Source of the DNA: Pleionea sediminis
Lineage (GTDB): Bacteria; Pseudomonadota; Gammaproteobacteria; Enterobacterales; Kangiellaceae
Assembly (NCBI RefSeq): GCF_007570825.1
Contig: NZ_SUNB01000002.1
Span: forward strand, 186,001 to 250,000
Direction of reading: 5' to 3'
DNA length: 64,000 nucleotides
Part shown: piece after piece, positions 24,639 through 35,093 of the stretch
How the letters are laid out: each line of letters begins with the position of its first letter
Position numbering within the stretch: position 1 is the first letter of the stretch
Notes under the pieces: model-generated
The model's input: the letters and a program-made list of their open reading frames with translations, nothing else
What the model was told of the DNA's origin: nothing
Databases searched by the model: none
Translations under genes and position numbers: made by a program

Positions 24639-27479
24639 TTAACTTCCTCCAAACCACGATTCAATCAACTCTTGTTTATTGTATCGTGCAGGTTGAAGAC
24701 CTGAGAGAGCTTCAAATGACTTCTTAACCCACTCATCATAAATACTTTGTGCCGCACGGCCAGAGTTAGAAGAGAATATTTCAATTGCTTTTTCTTCAAT
24801 TGGAAAAGCTTGATCTTCAATTAAATATTGATACTCCTCAAGCTCCAACTCACTCATCCCAGGTGGTCGCTCAGAATTGATAATGTCTTTTGCCAAGTTT
24901 AAATACAACTCCCCCACTCGGTGTGTGCTGGCAGTAGTAAATTCGGCAACTTTAAACTTACCAATATCACCGTAAGCCTTTAATGCCTTGTCCATCATTG
25001 CCCGCTTTCTCGGTAATGATTTATTCAAAGGTAACGTTAATTTAATTTGCTTGAACTGCTCATACATAGGTTCAGCCAATTCGAAAGCCGATTGAGCTGC
25101 CAAATATCGTGTTCGATCAGTATTTTTGGCGCCCGCAGTTCGATAACTACTGACAATTTTGTTTCGCCAAAATGTCACTTGTGAGTCGTTGCCTGCTTTT
25201 TGGTAAAGCTCGACTAATTTTGCTTGTGCCTCCATCGATTGCACGAAAGGCTCTTTATGTTTGTCGTAATACGTTTTAAAAGCCACAATCGCCGCACTGG
25301 AGTTGCCAGCCTTTAAATACAAGTCTGCAACGTACCATTGTATCTCACGCGCTTTATTGGGATCTTTCGTTTTACTGGCAATTCTTTGATAAGCCGATGC
25401 CGCGTCCGACCACAGCGATAACTTTTCATAAACAAACGCAAGTCGTTCATCAAGACCTTCAGCTAATGGATGTTGACTAAAACGACCTCGAAATCCTTCA
25501 AGTGCGTTTTTCGCCTCTTGCCACTTTTCTTGCTGCATTAACAAAACAGCAGCTTCAATTTCTGCTTTCGGCCGAATACTGGAATTTGGTTCAACCGAAA
25601 TTAAGCGTTGATATTCAGCGATCGCTAGATCAATTTGTTTCGCTTCTTGGAATGCTTCAGCTTGTTTAAAAATAGACTCTGCTCGACGCTCTTGAAACTC
25701 TTGTCGATCCTTTGGCTTTAAAGTAACTTCAACCAGAACTCTGGACAACGCCTGCTCGGCTTCTTTGTATTTCTTTTGATCAAATAAACCATTCGCAATA
25801 ATAACTTTTGCCCGATCTGTCAGCTCCTTTTTCTTTACTCCGGGTAAAGCTAATAATTTTTCTGACGCTTGAATAGATTCATCTACCCGATTAAAAGTTA
25901 ATAGTTGTTCCGATGCTCTTAACAACAATTCAGCAGAACGTTGCGATTCAGGAAAATACTCGGCGTATAACAAAGTATAGTTAATAGTTTGTTCTTTATA
26001 CTGATTTATAGCAGCAACATTCTTAGGATCCGTTTGTTGCTCTAGTGCTTGATAAGCAAGCAAGATATTGTAAGCCGCTTGCTCACGTTTTGCATAAGTT
26101 TGATATTGATAAGCGATGATATCAAATTCTTTAATGGCTCTTTGATACTCCTTCGCATCATAAAAAGCTTCAGCCATTAAGAAATGATAGGGGGCAACGT
26201 CCTTTTCATCTTGTGATAGTTCAAGAAAGTGGCTATACCAGTCGGCCGCGACTAAATAGCTACTTTTACTTTTTTCTCGTTGTGCTTTCGCATGATAATG
26301 ACTCGATACTTCTTCCAAATTAGTAATGACATTTGGCTTCAAGGTCGCCTTTAAATTATCATCAGCTTGTGTCCAATACTCACTCTTCACACCAAATTGC
26401 TTTAAAAAAGACTCTTTCGCAGGTAATACTAATGAAGGGAAGCCACCTTCGACATAAGTTTTAATAACATTCAACTGAAAGAAAGCAGCTTTCGGATGTA
26501 ATGGATTTTGCTGGACAAATGCATCATAAGTTTTTGCCGCATCCTGAAAACGCTCTTGTTTTAAATACAGTGCAGCAAGATCATCATAAATTTCATGTTC
26601 ATATTCTGTGCGACCTTTTTCTGCAAAATATCGGCTAACCGATGTCGGTCCTTCCAATTGGTAAAACGATAATGAAATAGCTCGACTCGTGTCTTTAATT
26701 AACTCTTGAGTCACCATTTTCACATCTTCATTAACGTCCGCACCCTCTTTCAAACGTTCAAGCAACGGAAAGAAGTTTTCCAGTGCGCCCTCATAATCGA
26801 AAAGTTTGAATCGAGACCAACCATTTTTATACAACGCTTTATCATAAAATTCGGTATCTTTTCCCATCGACAAAACATTCTTATACGCATCTGCTGCTTC
26901 TCGATATTCACGACGTAAAAAGTAAGCCTCACCTCGCCGGAATTGAACTTCAACCAGCTCATCAGCTTGCTCATGTTGATCAGCTAAGTTATCGAGTTCA
27001 ACTAACGACTCATCGGAACGACCATCAAGCGCCAAAGCTCGTGCTAACTGATAACGAATTGTCGCGTCATCCGCTTGTTTTGGAAAATCAGAAATAACCT
27101 GTTGATACAATTCTGCAGCTCGAGCATAACTAGAATCTCGCATCGCTTTTGGTAAAGACTCTAATGTTTTACCCTCCGCAAGTTCAGCATTCTTTTCTTC
27201 CGCTAATCGCATATTCAAATCTGCTAACCGGCGCATTGCCTGGCGGCGAACTTCACCATGAGGAGATTCCATTAGTCGAAGATAAGATGAAATCACTTGG
27301 TCAGCATCGACGCTACCAATGTCAGACTGAGGCACTTCAACTTCTTTTTCTTCAACAAACTCAACGGTGGGTTCCAATTCACTTAATGGAATTTTCCCAA
27401 TCCCCTGACGCCCCAATCCAATGAGAGCACAAGCATTCAACAGTAACAATACCGCTAATACAAATAAGCAGCGCTTCAT
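24639..27479 (-). CDS. Large TPR lipoprotein
   Basis: A 946-residue lipoprotein (signal peptide with lipobox LLNAC about residues 13-17) made almost wholly of TPR-like helical repeats from about residue 115 to the end. Repeats such as YLKQERFQDAAKTYDAFV, FYDAKEYQRAIKEFDIIA and YLKAGNSSAAIVAFKTYY are spread through its length. An N-terminal charged segment precedes them. It is a periplasmic scaffold, probably attached to the outer membrane. Its start overlaps the stop of the preceding gene by four bases (ATGA), which points to translational coupling. It may correspond to the large TPR protein GltD of Agl/Glt systems. Confidence 0.85.
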   Translation of the reverse strand: MKRCLFVLAVLLLLNACALIGLGRQGIGKIPLSELEPTVEFVEEKEVEVPQSDIGSVDADQVISSYLRLMESPHGEVRRQAMRRLADLNMRLAEEKNAELAEGKTLESLPKAMRDSSYARAAELYQQVISDFPKQADDATIRYQLARALALDGRSDESLVELDNLADQHEQADELVEVQFRRGEAYFLRREYREAADAYKNVLSMGKDTEFYDKALYKNGWSRFKLFDYEGALENFFPLLERLKEGADVNEDVKMVTQELIKDTSRAISLSFYQLEGPTSVSRYFAEKGRTEYEHEIYDDLAALYLKQERFQDAAKTYDAFVQQNPLHPKAAFFQLNVIKTYVEGGFPSLVLPAKESFLKQFGVKSEYWTQADDNLKATLKPNVITNLEEVSSHYHAKAQREKSKSSYLVAADWYSHFLELSQDEKDVAPYHFLMAEAFYDAKEYQRAIKEFDIIAYQYQTYAKREQAAYNILLAYQALEQQTDPKNVAAINQYKEQTINYTLLYAEYFPESQRSAELLLRASEQLLTFNRVDESIQASEKLLALPGVKKKELTDRAKVIIANGLFDQKKYKEAEQALSRVLVEVTLKPKDRQEFQERRAESIFKQAEAFQEAKQIDLAIAEYQRLISVEPNSSIRPKAEIEAAVLLMQQEKWQEAKNALEGFRGRFSQHPLAEGLDERLAFVYEKLSLWSDAASAYQRIASKTKDPNKAREIQWYVADLYLKAGNSSAAIVAFKTYYDKHKEPFVQSMEAQAKLVELYQKAGNDSQVTFWRNKIVSSYRTAGAKNTDRTRYLAAQSAFELAEPMYEQFKQIKLTLPLNKSLPRKRAMMDKALKAYGDIGKFKVAEFTTASTHRVGELYLNLAKDIINSERPPGMSELELEEYQYLIEDQAFPIEEKAIEIFSSNSGRAAQSIYDEWVKKSFEALSGLQPARYNKQELIESWFGGS

Positions 27480-29395
27480 TGCCGTTGCTCCAACATGCGA
27501 TTGATAGCTTCATCTTGTATTTTGGCGATCGACAATTCCGTTTGCGCTAATAAAAAATCTAACTCTTGCTCTCTTTTTTCAAGCTTTTGTAATAAAACCA
27601 GCTCCATTGACTTTCGAGACTGCTCAACACGAAGTTCTATTGCGAGTAACAAATTTAAAATCTGATTTTTAAGATCAATAATTCGCTTATCATAATTTAA
27701 AAACCGACTGGAAGCCTTTTGACCTGAAGTACGAATCGATACGGTTTGTTGTTTGAGTTCTGCTAACGCAGCCCGGGTTTCTTTAAGCTGTTTTTCTAAT
27801 CGATATTTTTTCGGGCCGTACTTTTCCGCTAAATTCCAGAGAGCGGCACCATATATTCGCCGCCATTGCTCTCTTTGATCTTCCATGTCAAATTGATCCG
27901 CTGGCAATGCGTCCATGGTTTTCTTAACGCGCATTAAATCATGATAAACTTCAAGTTCTTCTTGATTGGCCAATAACCATAAATCATCGCTGAGTGTTTG
28001 TCGCTCTGCGATTGATGCCAAACTTTCGTATTGCTCAGCAAAGTTTTGTTTTAGCATTTGCGATGCTTGCTCGTCGATCTTTGGTTTTAATGTTTGATAA
28101 CGTAGTTCGTGATTCGCCAGCATTTGTTCGAATACCGGTAATTGGCGTTGCCAACGATTCAGTACGTTCTTTAAGTGAGACATTTCTTGAAAGCGTTGAA
28201 AGAATTGAGTGAACTCATTGGTAGTTACGACTTCTTGCAAGTAGTATTCAATCGCGTGGCCAGTCACCGGAACGTCACCTTCAGCCCATTGCTCAAAGAC
28301 CTTATCACCAAAAATTCCTCGACTGTCTAACCAACGTTGGAATAACTCTGCTTTGATGTCCGTTTTTGCTTTTTCAATTAAAGTCAGCTGCTCACCAAAA
28401 TTAGCTGCTGCAGTTACAAAAGCTTCAAGAGCTTCCTTCTTGGCCCCATTTCTATAATACGCAAACGCCAACGCCATCGTGGCTTCTTGAACGGACGGAT
28501 CTCGAGGGTCACGTGTTGTCAATTCTTGCCAATGACCTATCGCCTTCGCTAACTCTTCACCCTCATAATAAGCCCAACCTAAAGCTAAAATTGCTCGATT
28601 ACTAAATGGCCCATTGAGTCGTACATTAATTAAATGCTGGCGCGCGTCTTCCGCTTGTTTTTTTTCAAGATAATAATAACCAAGCGCTAAATTTGCACGA
28701 TCAAATAACGAACGCTCAATATCATTAGACTCACGATTAGGGTATAAATTATCAAATAAATTAACCGCTTTCTCTAAGTCTCCCGCCTGTAATAAATACA
28801 CCGCCAAGTTAAATTGCGCATACTTTCCTTTTTCAGATTCGGTAGATATTTCTTCTAAAAATGCTTTTGATGCCGCAATATCACCTTTTTGAAATGCAAT
28901 TTGCGACCGAATAAGTAATGCCTCATCCACCAGTTCTTCAGGCAAAAATTCGAAGGTTCGTTCAAGATGGGACTCTGCCTGCTCAATTTTTCCATTTAGA
29001 TAATGAGTCTTGGCTAAATAAAAACGAACTTGCGCTAGCTTTTCGTTTTGCGAATTTTCATCCAGCAACTCAACAAAAATTTTCTCGGCCGATTCAAGCA
29101 TTCCATAGCTTAAAAACATAACACCGCGTAGTAATTTTATGTGATCGACGTGCTCGACAACTTCGTTTCGATATTCCGCGACATCTAAACGAGTTAACGA
29201 CGAAAAGTAGTTTCTTTGATAGTAATCGTACAGAATTTCGCCAAAGGCTAGTTCTTTGAGTTTAATCTTTGCATCAGAATTGAGTGATAGCAGTGCCGAG
29301 GTTCGTTGCTCTTCGCTAAAAGAGGGAAACGCACAAAAACTCAATGCCGAAAAAATGATAACGGCTGATAAATAACGCAAGTTATGTAATTGCAT
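27476..29395 (-). CDS. Periplasmic TPR protein
   Basis: A 639-residue exported protein (signal peptide about 1-27, FPSFSEEQ). TPR-like repeats fill about 50-330 (VRFYLAKTHYLNGKIEQAESH, LGYYYLEKKQAEDARQHL, MALAFAYYRNGAKKEALEA). The C-terminal part (about 440-639) is rich in Glu, Gln, Lys and Arg and predicted mainly helical and coiled coil. Such a mix suggests a long periplasmic scaffold. It is coupled to the next gene by an ATGA overlap and follows a small exported protein by 30 bp. Confidence 0.83.
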   Translation of the reverse strand: MQLHNLRYLSAVIIFSALSFCAFPSFSEEQRTSALLSLNSDAKIKLKELAFGEILYDYYQRNYFSSLTRLDVAEYRNEVVEHVDHIKLLRGVMFLSYGMLESAEKIFVELLDENSQNEKLAQVRFYLAKTHYLNGKIEQAESHLERTFEFLPEELVDEALLIRSQIAFQKGDIAASKAFLEEISTESEKGKYAQFNLAVYLLQAGDLEKAVNLFDNLYPNRESNDIERSLFDRANLALGYYYLEKKQAEDARQHLINVRLNGPFSNRAILALGWAYYEGEELAKAIGHWQELTTRDPRDPSVQEATMALAFAYYRNGAKKEALEAFVTAAANFGEQLTLIEKAKTDIKAELFQRWLDSRGIFGDKVFEQWAEGDVPVTGHAIEYYLQEVVTTNEFTQFFQRFQEMSHLKNVLNRWQRQLPVFEQMLANHELRYQTLKPKIDEQASQMLKQNFAEQYESLASIAERQTLSDDLWLLANQEELEVYHDLMRVKKTMDALPADQFDMEDQREQWRRIYGAALWNLAEKYGPKKYRLEKQLKETRAALAELKQQTVSIRTSGQKASSRFLNYDKRIIDLKNQILNLLLAIELRVEQSRKSMELVLLQKLEKREQELDFLLAQTELSIAKIQDEAINRMLEQRQ

Positions 29396-29425
29396 TTATG
29401 CTCACCACGACCTCTGTGCTTGTCT

Positions 29426-29950
29426 CTAATTCCACTGTTTCACAGCAAGCGCGGGCTGCTCTTTGGTAGCATCATCTCTAATTTGAATCTCAATGAGCTT
29501 GGCATCGGTGTCTTTTTCGAAAGTATCTGTAACAGCCAATTTATATTCGCGTTTCTCTGGACCGTATCCGACGACCACAGCAACCACCTCGTGCTCTCCA
29601 GTGGTGAAATTATCCACATGAAGACGTTGCACAGCACCTCTTTTTAGAGCGTCCATCTCTCGATCGGTGTACAGATATTGCGTCACCCACTCACCATCGA
29701 CTTTTAGTTTGATGCTATCAAGCTTAAAAAAGTAACCGACATCCACTGAAACGAAAAAAGCTACTTGCGTAGAGGCTGGAAACAATAAGTCCTCCTCTAA
29801 AATAAAAAGCTCACGATTAATCGACAGTACTTGCTTTTTGAGATCTTCCAGGGAATCTGCAACGGGAGTCTCTTGCTCAGCAGCTTGAAGGCGGCATATG
29901 CCCATGATTAAAAGAAATGCCAATAAGACCGATTCACGCAACAAGCGCAT
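29426..29950 (-). CDS. Small exported protein heading the TPR cluster
   Basis: About 174 residues with a signal peptide (about 1-23, ICRLQAAEQE) and a short helical segment with Leu/Glu repeats (DSLEDLKKQVLSINRELF), followed by a beta-rich domain (VAFFVSVDVGYFFKLDSIKL, then HEVVAVVVGYGP). The family is not recognised. ATG 29950 is preferred, because AGGTGGAAG lies just upstream and the longer reading from GTG 29962 would overlap it. It is the first gene of the run of closely spaced genes that ends with apbE. A periplasmic role is inferred. Confidence 0.75.
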   Translation of the reverse strand: MRLLRESVLLAFLLIMGICRLQAAEQETPVADSLEDLKKQVLSINRELFILEEDLLFPASTQVAFFVSVDVGYFFKLDSIKLKVDGEWVTQYLYTDREMDALKRGAVQRLHVDNFTTGEHEVVAVVVGYGPEKREYKLAVTDTFEKDTDAKLIEIQIRDDATKEQPALAVKQWN

Positions 29951-30054
29951 GCTAACTTCCACCTATTAAAATAATGACTGTCTTCAAATTATTATTAGCG
30001 CATTATGCTGAAAAATACCTTTATAAAACTAGCACTTGCGCACAAAATAAGAAA

Positions 30055-30555
30055 TTAAAGACGCTGTTTTATTTCGTTTATTGCCGCTACAACAGATTCT
30101 AAGTCCTGTTTTCCGTATAGCGGCCCAAGCACGTCTCCATCGGGGGAGATTATAAGCATAGCAGGCAATTTGCTTGGTCGCTCGAAGGGAACGACAGGTT
30201 GTGGCATTGTTGCAACCATTGGGTATTCAATTCCATATTTGGTAATCGCTTGATTTAATTGTTCGTTATTGACAGGCTCATAACTAAAAGCGAGTAAATC
30301 CCAGTTGAACTCTTCTTTGCGGCGGTGCAAAGCATTGAGTTCAGGCACTTCTTCCAGGCAGGGCTTACACCACTCAGCCCAAAAGTTTACTAGCAACCAA
30401 CGTCCCTGATAATCTGAGACTTGCTTTTCATCGCCATCAAGCAACTGAAATCTCGAGTCATCTTGGCGTCCGTTACACGAAAATAAGCTGAAAAAGCCGA
30501 TAAAAATCAGTAACAAGCGTAAACCTGTTCTATTATTAGAGTTATGCAGAAACAA
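30055..30555 (-). CDS. TlpA-like thioredoxin-fold lipoprotein
   Basis: A 166-residue protein with a lipoprotein signal (SLFSC, Cys27) and one thioredoxin-fold domain. The active site is WCKPC (Cys63, Cys66) in the VNFWAEWCKPC context typical of TlpA/ResA, and the cis-Pro loop PSKLPAML is present. It probably reduces or oxidises periplasmic disulfides. The start is likely TTG 30555, with GGGAGA about nine bases upstream. It lies 104 bp upstream of the TPR cluster in the same direction, so it may be co-transcribed. Confidence 0.85.
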   Translation of the reverse strand: MFLHNSNNRTGLRLLLIFIGFFSLFSCNGRQDDSRFQLLDGDEKQVSDYQGRWLLVNFWAEWCKPCLEEVPELNALHRRKEEFNWDLLAFSYEPVNNEQLNQAITKYGIEYPMVATMPQPVVPFERPSKLPAMLIISPDGDVLGPLYGKQDLESVVAAINEIKQRL

Positions 30556-30642
30556 AGTTTAGCGTCTCCCGATATGTTTTAGATTGAACATTTCTATCTA
30601 TAATTGAGCTAACTCCCTGTTAAATCAACTATTTTTCATCAT

Positions 30643-30670
30643 TTGACTCAAATTAGATAGCGGTTACAAA
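30643..30670 (+). promoter_or_regulatory. Candidate sigma-70 promoter of the PilZ-like gene
   Basis: TTGACT (30643-30648) and TACAAA (30665-30670) are 16 bp apart and end 59 bp before the start at 30730. A pattern match only. Confidence 0.3.
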
Positions 30671-30729
30671 AATCAAATGGGATAAACTATGCAATGTATT
30701 AATGACGAATACAAGATAAGTGAAAGAGA

Positions 30730-32475
30730 ATGGATTCACCAAGGTTAACTTACCCTGCGCAACAGCAAGGACAGCACTTGTTGGTCGAAACTGACCCCTC
30801 CAAGCTGAAGCAATGGCTGAAATCTTTACCCTATGGCGATATGGCGAGAACAGTGCCAGAAGTTTGTCGTGCGATTGCCAGCCTGAACCGAACAGAAATA
30901 AGCATTAGCACACGAAAGGAACTGGTCAACCAGTTCGATAAAACTTATGCTCAAATTTTTGAGACCTACCGTCCAATAGCGGCTCATGTCACCAGTGCGG
31001 AAGGTCGAAGAAAAGAAAATGAGAATCTCCATCATTTAACTCGTGAAATGTCCTTTGCCCACAAAATTATTACTGATGTTGAAATTCACAAGAAAAAACT
31101 GTGGGGAAAAAATAAAGATTTAATTAAATCGATCAATTTGTCTCTGCACTACCTGGGACTGCTTTTGATGGAGCATTACGAATCTTACAGTCCAATTCCC
31201 ATTTACTTGTGGCGAGAATGTAATGGTTTGTATGGCTTTGCACAACACCGCGAAATTGAAGATATCGAAATATTTAAAGAAGGACTTCATCAATGCTTAC
31301 CATCGATTGAAGCCACTTTTGCGCGCACTTGCTTGTTATCCGCATCCGATCCTTATCATTTGTCTCCCGGTGAACACTGGCAATTGTTTAAATATCTGGA
31401 ACGCTGGGTATATTTAAGTGAATACTCCGATGACCCCAACGATTTTTCTGACACGCAATGTTTTGTCATTAATCAAAACAGTCAACTCAAACCAGTGTTT
31501 GCCGCACAATTTAAAGGTGACCCACTCGACGAAGACGTCTGTTTCTTACTTACCTTCGATATTATCAGACAAGTGAAATATCAATTGGATGAGCTGTCAC
31601 GTAAAAACACTATGCCAGAAGGTTTTTATAAAGACATCCGCCTTACGACCGCTCAATCGTTACTGGAACATATGTCTGCCCACTGGAATGCGCGCGTCGA
31701 AAGAAAAGGACGCCGCTATCCCGTCATTACTCGCCTGGATATCATCTGGGGAATATCCTCAATTTATAAATTACTCGAAAAGCATCGCCTGTCACCGAAT
31801 GCCACGCATTGGGAAGCAGAAACTATTGAGTCATTCTTAAAAGATGAACACAGCATCCCTATGCAATGGGAAGCATCGAATGTGAGTGATGGCGGAATCG
31901 GCATATCCAGCGTTAATAATATTGCTCATTTGTTGAGAGTTGGAGAAATTGTCATTATTCGAGAATACATCGATAAAAAACCGTCGTTTCGTTGGCGGCC
32001 AGCTATTTGCCGTTGGCAGTTTGGTGACGATAACCATGGCACGAGTGCAGGTTTAGAATTTATCGATGGCGCGGTCGAACCAAGTCGTATCTTCAATAAA
32101 ATGTCGACCAATAAAAATTCACAAGGTCAGCCTGCGTTGCTATTGAGACCACGAGAAATTACAGCTAAAACCCCGTTATCGCTAATTGCCTCTCGTGGCT
32201 CTTATCGTGCCGGTCGTGATTTTACGCTCAAAACCAAAGCCAAGGTGAAAAATATCAAAGCAAGAAAAGAAACCATGGTGACACCTTGTGTTGAGTTTTT
32301 TCAATATCAAATAACAGAAGTGTTAGAAGTTATCGAACCAGAAGAGCACGATTCAGAACTCAACGACGGCTCCATTCCATGGACTAGTGTACCTAACTAT
32401 CAAGAAGAAGAACCTGAAAAACATGACGATCACGAAATTAACCTTGATTCGGTTCGGCTACCAGGGGATCACTGA
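30730..32475 (+). CDS. Cytoplasmic protein with a PilZ-like C-terminal region
   Basis: A 581-residue protein without signal or membrane segments. A large helical N-terminal part (about 1-370) has no family that I recognise. The C-terminal part (about 380-510) has a PilZ-like pattern: ASNVSDGGIGIS matches the (D/N)xSxxG motif, followed by LLRVGEIVIIRE, ICRWQF and GTSAGLEFID strands. The RxxxR half of the c-di-GMP motif is not seen just upstream, so binding is uncertain. The tail is acidic. AAAGAGA precedes the ATG. Its last 38 bases overlap the convergent yihY gene. Confidence 0.6.
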   Translation: MDSPRLTYPAQQQGQHLLVETDPSKLKQWLKSLPYGDMARTVPEVCRAIASLNRTEISISTRKELVNQFDKTYAQIFETYRPIAAHVTSAEGRRKENENLHHLTREMSFAHKIITDVEIHKKKLWGKNKDLIKSINLSLHYLGLLLMEHYESYSPIPIYLWRECNGLYGFAQHREIEDIEIFKEGLHQCLPSIEATFARTCLLSASDPYHLSPGEHWQLFKYLERWVYLSEYSDDPNDFSDTQCFVINQNSQLKPVFAAQFKGDPLDEDVCFLLTFDIIRQVKYQLDELSRKNTMPEGFYKDIRLTTAQSLLEHMSAHWNARVERKGRRYPVITRLDIIWGISSIYKLLEKHRLSPNATHWEAETIESFLKDEHSIPMQWEASNVSDGGIGISSVNNIAHLLRVGEIVIIREYIDKKPSFRWRPAICRWQFGDDNHGTSAGLEFIDGAVEPSRIFNKMSTNKNSQGQPALLLRPREITAKTPLSLIASRGSYRAGRDFTLKTKAKVKNIKARKETMVTPCVEFFQYQITEVLEVIEPEEHDSELNDGSIPWTSVPNYQEEEPEKHDDHEINLDSVRLPGDH

Positions 32476-33646
32476 GTTTCTTTATTAAAGCAGAGCGCCC
32501 TACAGCAATTCTATCCGCTAATTCTTTATCGTCCTGAGCCAATCGCTCAATCGCTTTTTCATCGGGCAATTCGACAATACCGGCCTCAATAATTTCAGAT
32601 AACTGATAACTTTGCGAGTCTCCGGATAAAGTAAAACCACCGCCATCAAGTTCAATGATTAAATTAGCCTTTTCGAGTCTGTCGATGACTTTAGCTAAAC
32701 TATCCAATTGGACATTCGGTAATTCTTGCTGGATACGCTTCATATCAACCACTTCACGATGCGCTTGAGAGTTTACGAGAAGTTTTAAAATTCGCGCAGC
32801 CAATACAAACGGATGACTGGCAACTTTTTTACTTTCAGGTTGAAACACGCCTAGCGCATGACATATTTCTGCACCGATTAAAAGAATCATCCATGAAACT
32901 TGCATCCAAATAATGAATAAAGGCACCGATGCCAACGCTCCGTAGATCAATTGATAAGTCGAAAACGTTTTAACAAATAAACCGAATCCATATTTAACCA
33001 ACTCAAAAGCAAACGCTGTAAAAATAGCCGCTATTGCAGCGTGTTTTATTTTAACTCGCCGATTCGGTACGGCAATAAACATCACAGTGAAGGCTACAAA
33101 TGCCATAAAGAGCGGAATAATTCGAGCCATTATACTGTTTTTACTTTGAACAACGTCGGAGACCAATGGTAAAGACGCAAAATAAGAACTAACGGCTAAA
33201 CTCATTGCCAATAACAAAGGTCCCATTGTTAGCACAGCCCAGTAAACCAGAAAAACACGAACAGGAGAACTCTTCTTTTTAACCTGCCAAATTTTGTTAA
33301 ATGATTGATCAATGGTATGCATTAACATCATTGAAGTGACTAATAAAAAGACCGCCCCCACTAAAGTCATGCCCTGAGTGTTCTTAATGGCTTTATTGAT
33401 AAAGTTTTCGACCGTCTGTGATGACTCTGGCATTAAATTAGTAAAAATTAATTGCTGCACATCTGCTTCCATTTCTTGAAACTGTGGAAAAAGCGACAAT
33501 AACGCCAATACCACCGTTAAAAACGGAATCATGGAAAGCAAACTTGTTACAGTCAGCTCTGCAGCAATCGTTCGACAATGATCTTTACCAAATCGATCGA
33601 ACGTAAATGCGATAAATTGTTTCAACCAAACAAGCTTTTCTTCCAT
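32438..33646 (-). CDS. YihY/BrkB family inner-membrane protein
   Basis: A 402-residue polytopic protein. Six hydrophobic segments (about 28-50, 92-115, 137-160, 178-198, 210-232, 243-265) fit the YihY/UPF0761 (BrkB) family, as do the LTVTSLLSMIPFLTV opening and the YGALASVPLFIIWMQVSW motif. A cytoplasmic C-terminal domain of about 120 residues looks like a winged-helix fold (VVDMKRIQQELPNVQLDSLAKVID). The old name RNase BN for this family is wrong. Function unknown. Confidence 0.88.
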   Translation of the reverse strand: MEEKLVWLKQFIAFTFDRFGKDHCRTIAAELTVTSLLSMIPFLTVVLALLSLFPQFQEMEADVQQLIFTNLMPESSQTVENFINKAIKNTQGMTLVGAVFLLVTSMMLMHTIDQSFNKIWQVKKKSSPVRVFLVYWAVLTMGPLLLAMSLAVSSYFASLPLVSDVVQSKNSIMARIIPLFMAFVAFTVMFIAVPNRRVKIKHAAIAAIFTAFAFELVKYGFGLFVKTFSTYQLIYGALASVPLFIIWMQVSWMILLIGAEICHALGVFQPESKKVASHPFVLAARILKLLVNSQAHREVVDMKRIQQELPNVQLDSLAKVIDRLEKANLIIELDGGGFTLSGDSQSYQLSEIIEAGIVELPDEKAIERLAQDDKELADRIAVGRSALIKKLSDPLVAEPNQG

Positions 33647-33703
33647 CTCGAATTCAGCCTACAATAGCGCTCGAAATTAACTCATGCATTAAAAGGTTTG
33701 ACT

Positions 33704-34647
<944 letters not shown>

Positions 34648-34652
34648 TTTTT

Positions 34653-35027
34653 ATGACTCTCAATCAAAAACTCAATGTTTGGCATTCACTGACGCTAGTC
34701 AGTTATAGCTTGCTTTTATTATTGCTGCTCGCCTGGCCCTTTATTTATCCTTCAGAAACCTTAGCAAGTTGGCTCGTTGCATTAATCTGGGTGATTCCCT
34801 TGCTTTTTCCGGGGCCTGGAATTTTCAAACAACGCTATTACACTTATGCTTGGTCGCAATTCATTAATATGATTTATTTTTGTCACGCCATTGTATTTAT
34901 AATGACCAGCGAGTCCGAACTCTATATCGCAATTATCGAACTTTTACTCGTTATTCTTTTTTTCACCGCCACGATTATGTCGATTCAAATAAAAAAGAAA
35001 ATTACAACGCTCGAACAAAATAGGTGA
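34653..35027 (+). CDS. DUF2069 membrane protein
   Basis: A 124-residue protein with four hydrophobic segments (about 14-33, 38-55, 66-86, 90-110) and a central PLLFPGPGIFKQRYYTYAWSQF loop characteristic of the DUF2069 family. Function unknown. It is the third gene of the arsC-wrbA unit. Confidence 0.85.
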   Translation: MTLNQKLNVWHSLTLVSYSLLLLLLLAWPFIYPSETLASWLVALIWVIPLLFPGPGIFKQRYYTYAWSQFINMIYFCHAIVFIMTSESELYIAIIELLLVILFFTATIMSIQIKKKITTLEQNR

Positions 35028-35093
35028 ATTACTGATCAAACATTGAAGCTTGATTGAATAATCTATACTTTAGAAAGACACATTGAGTTATGG

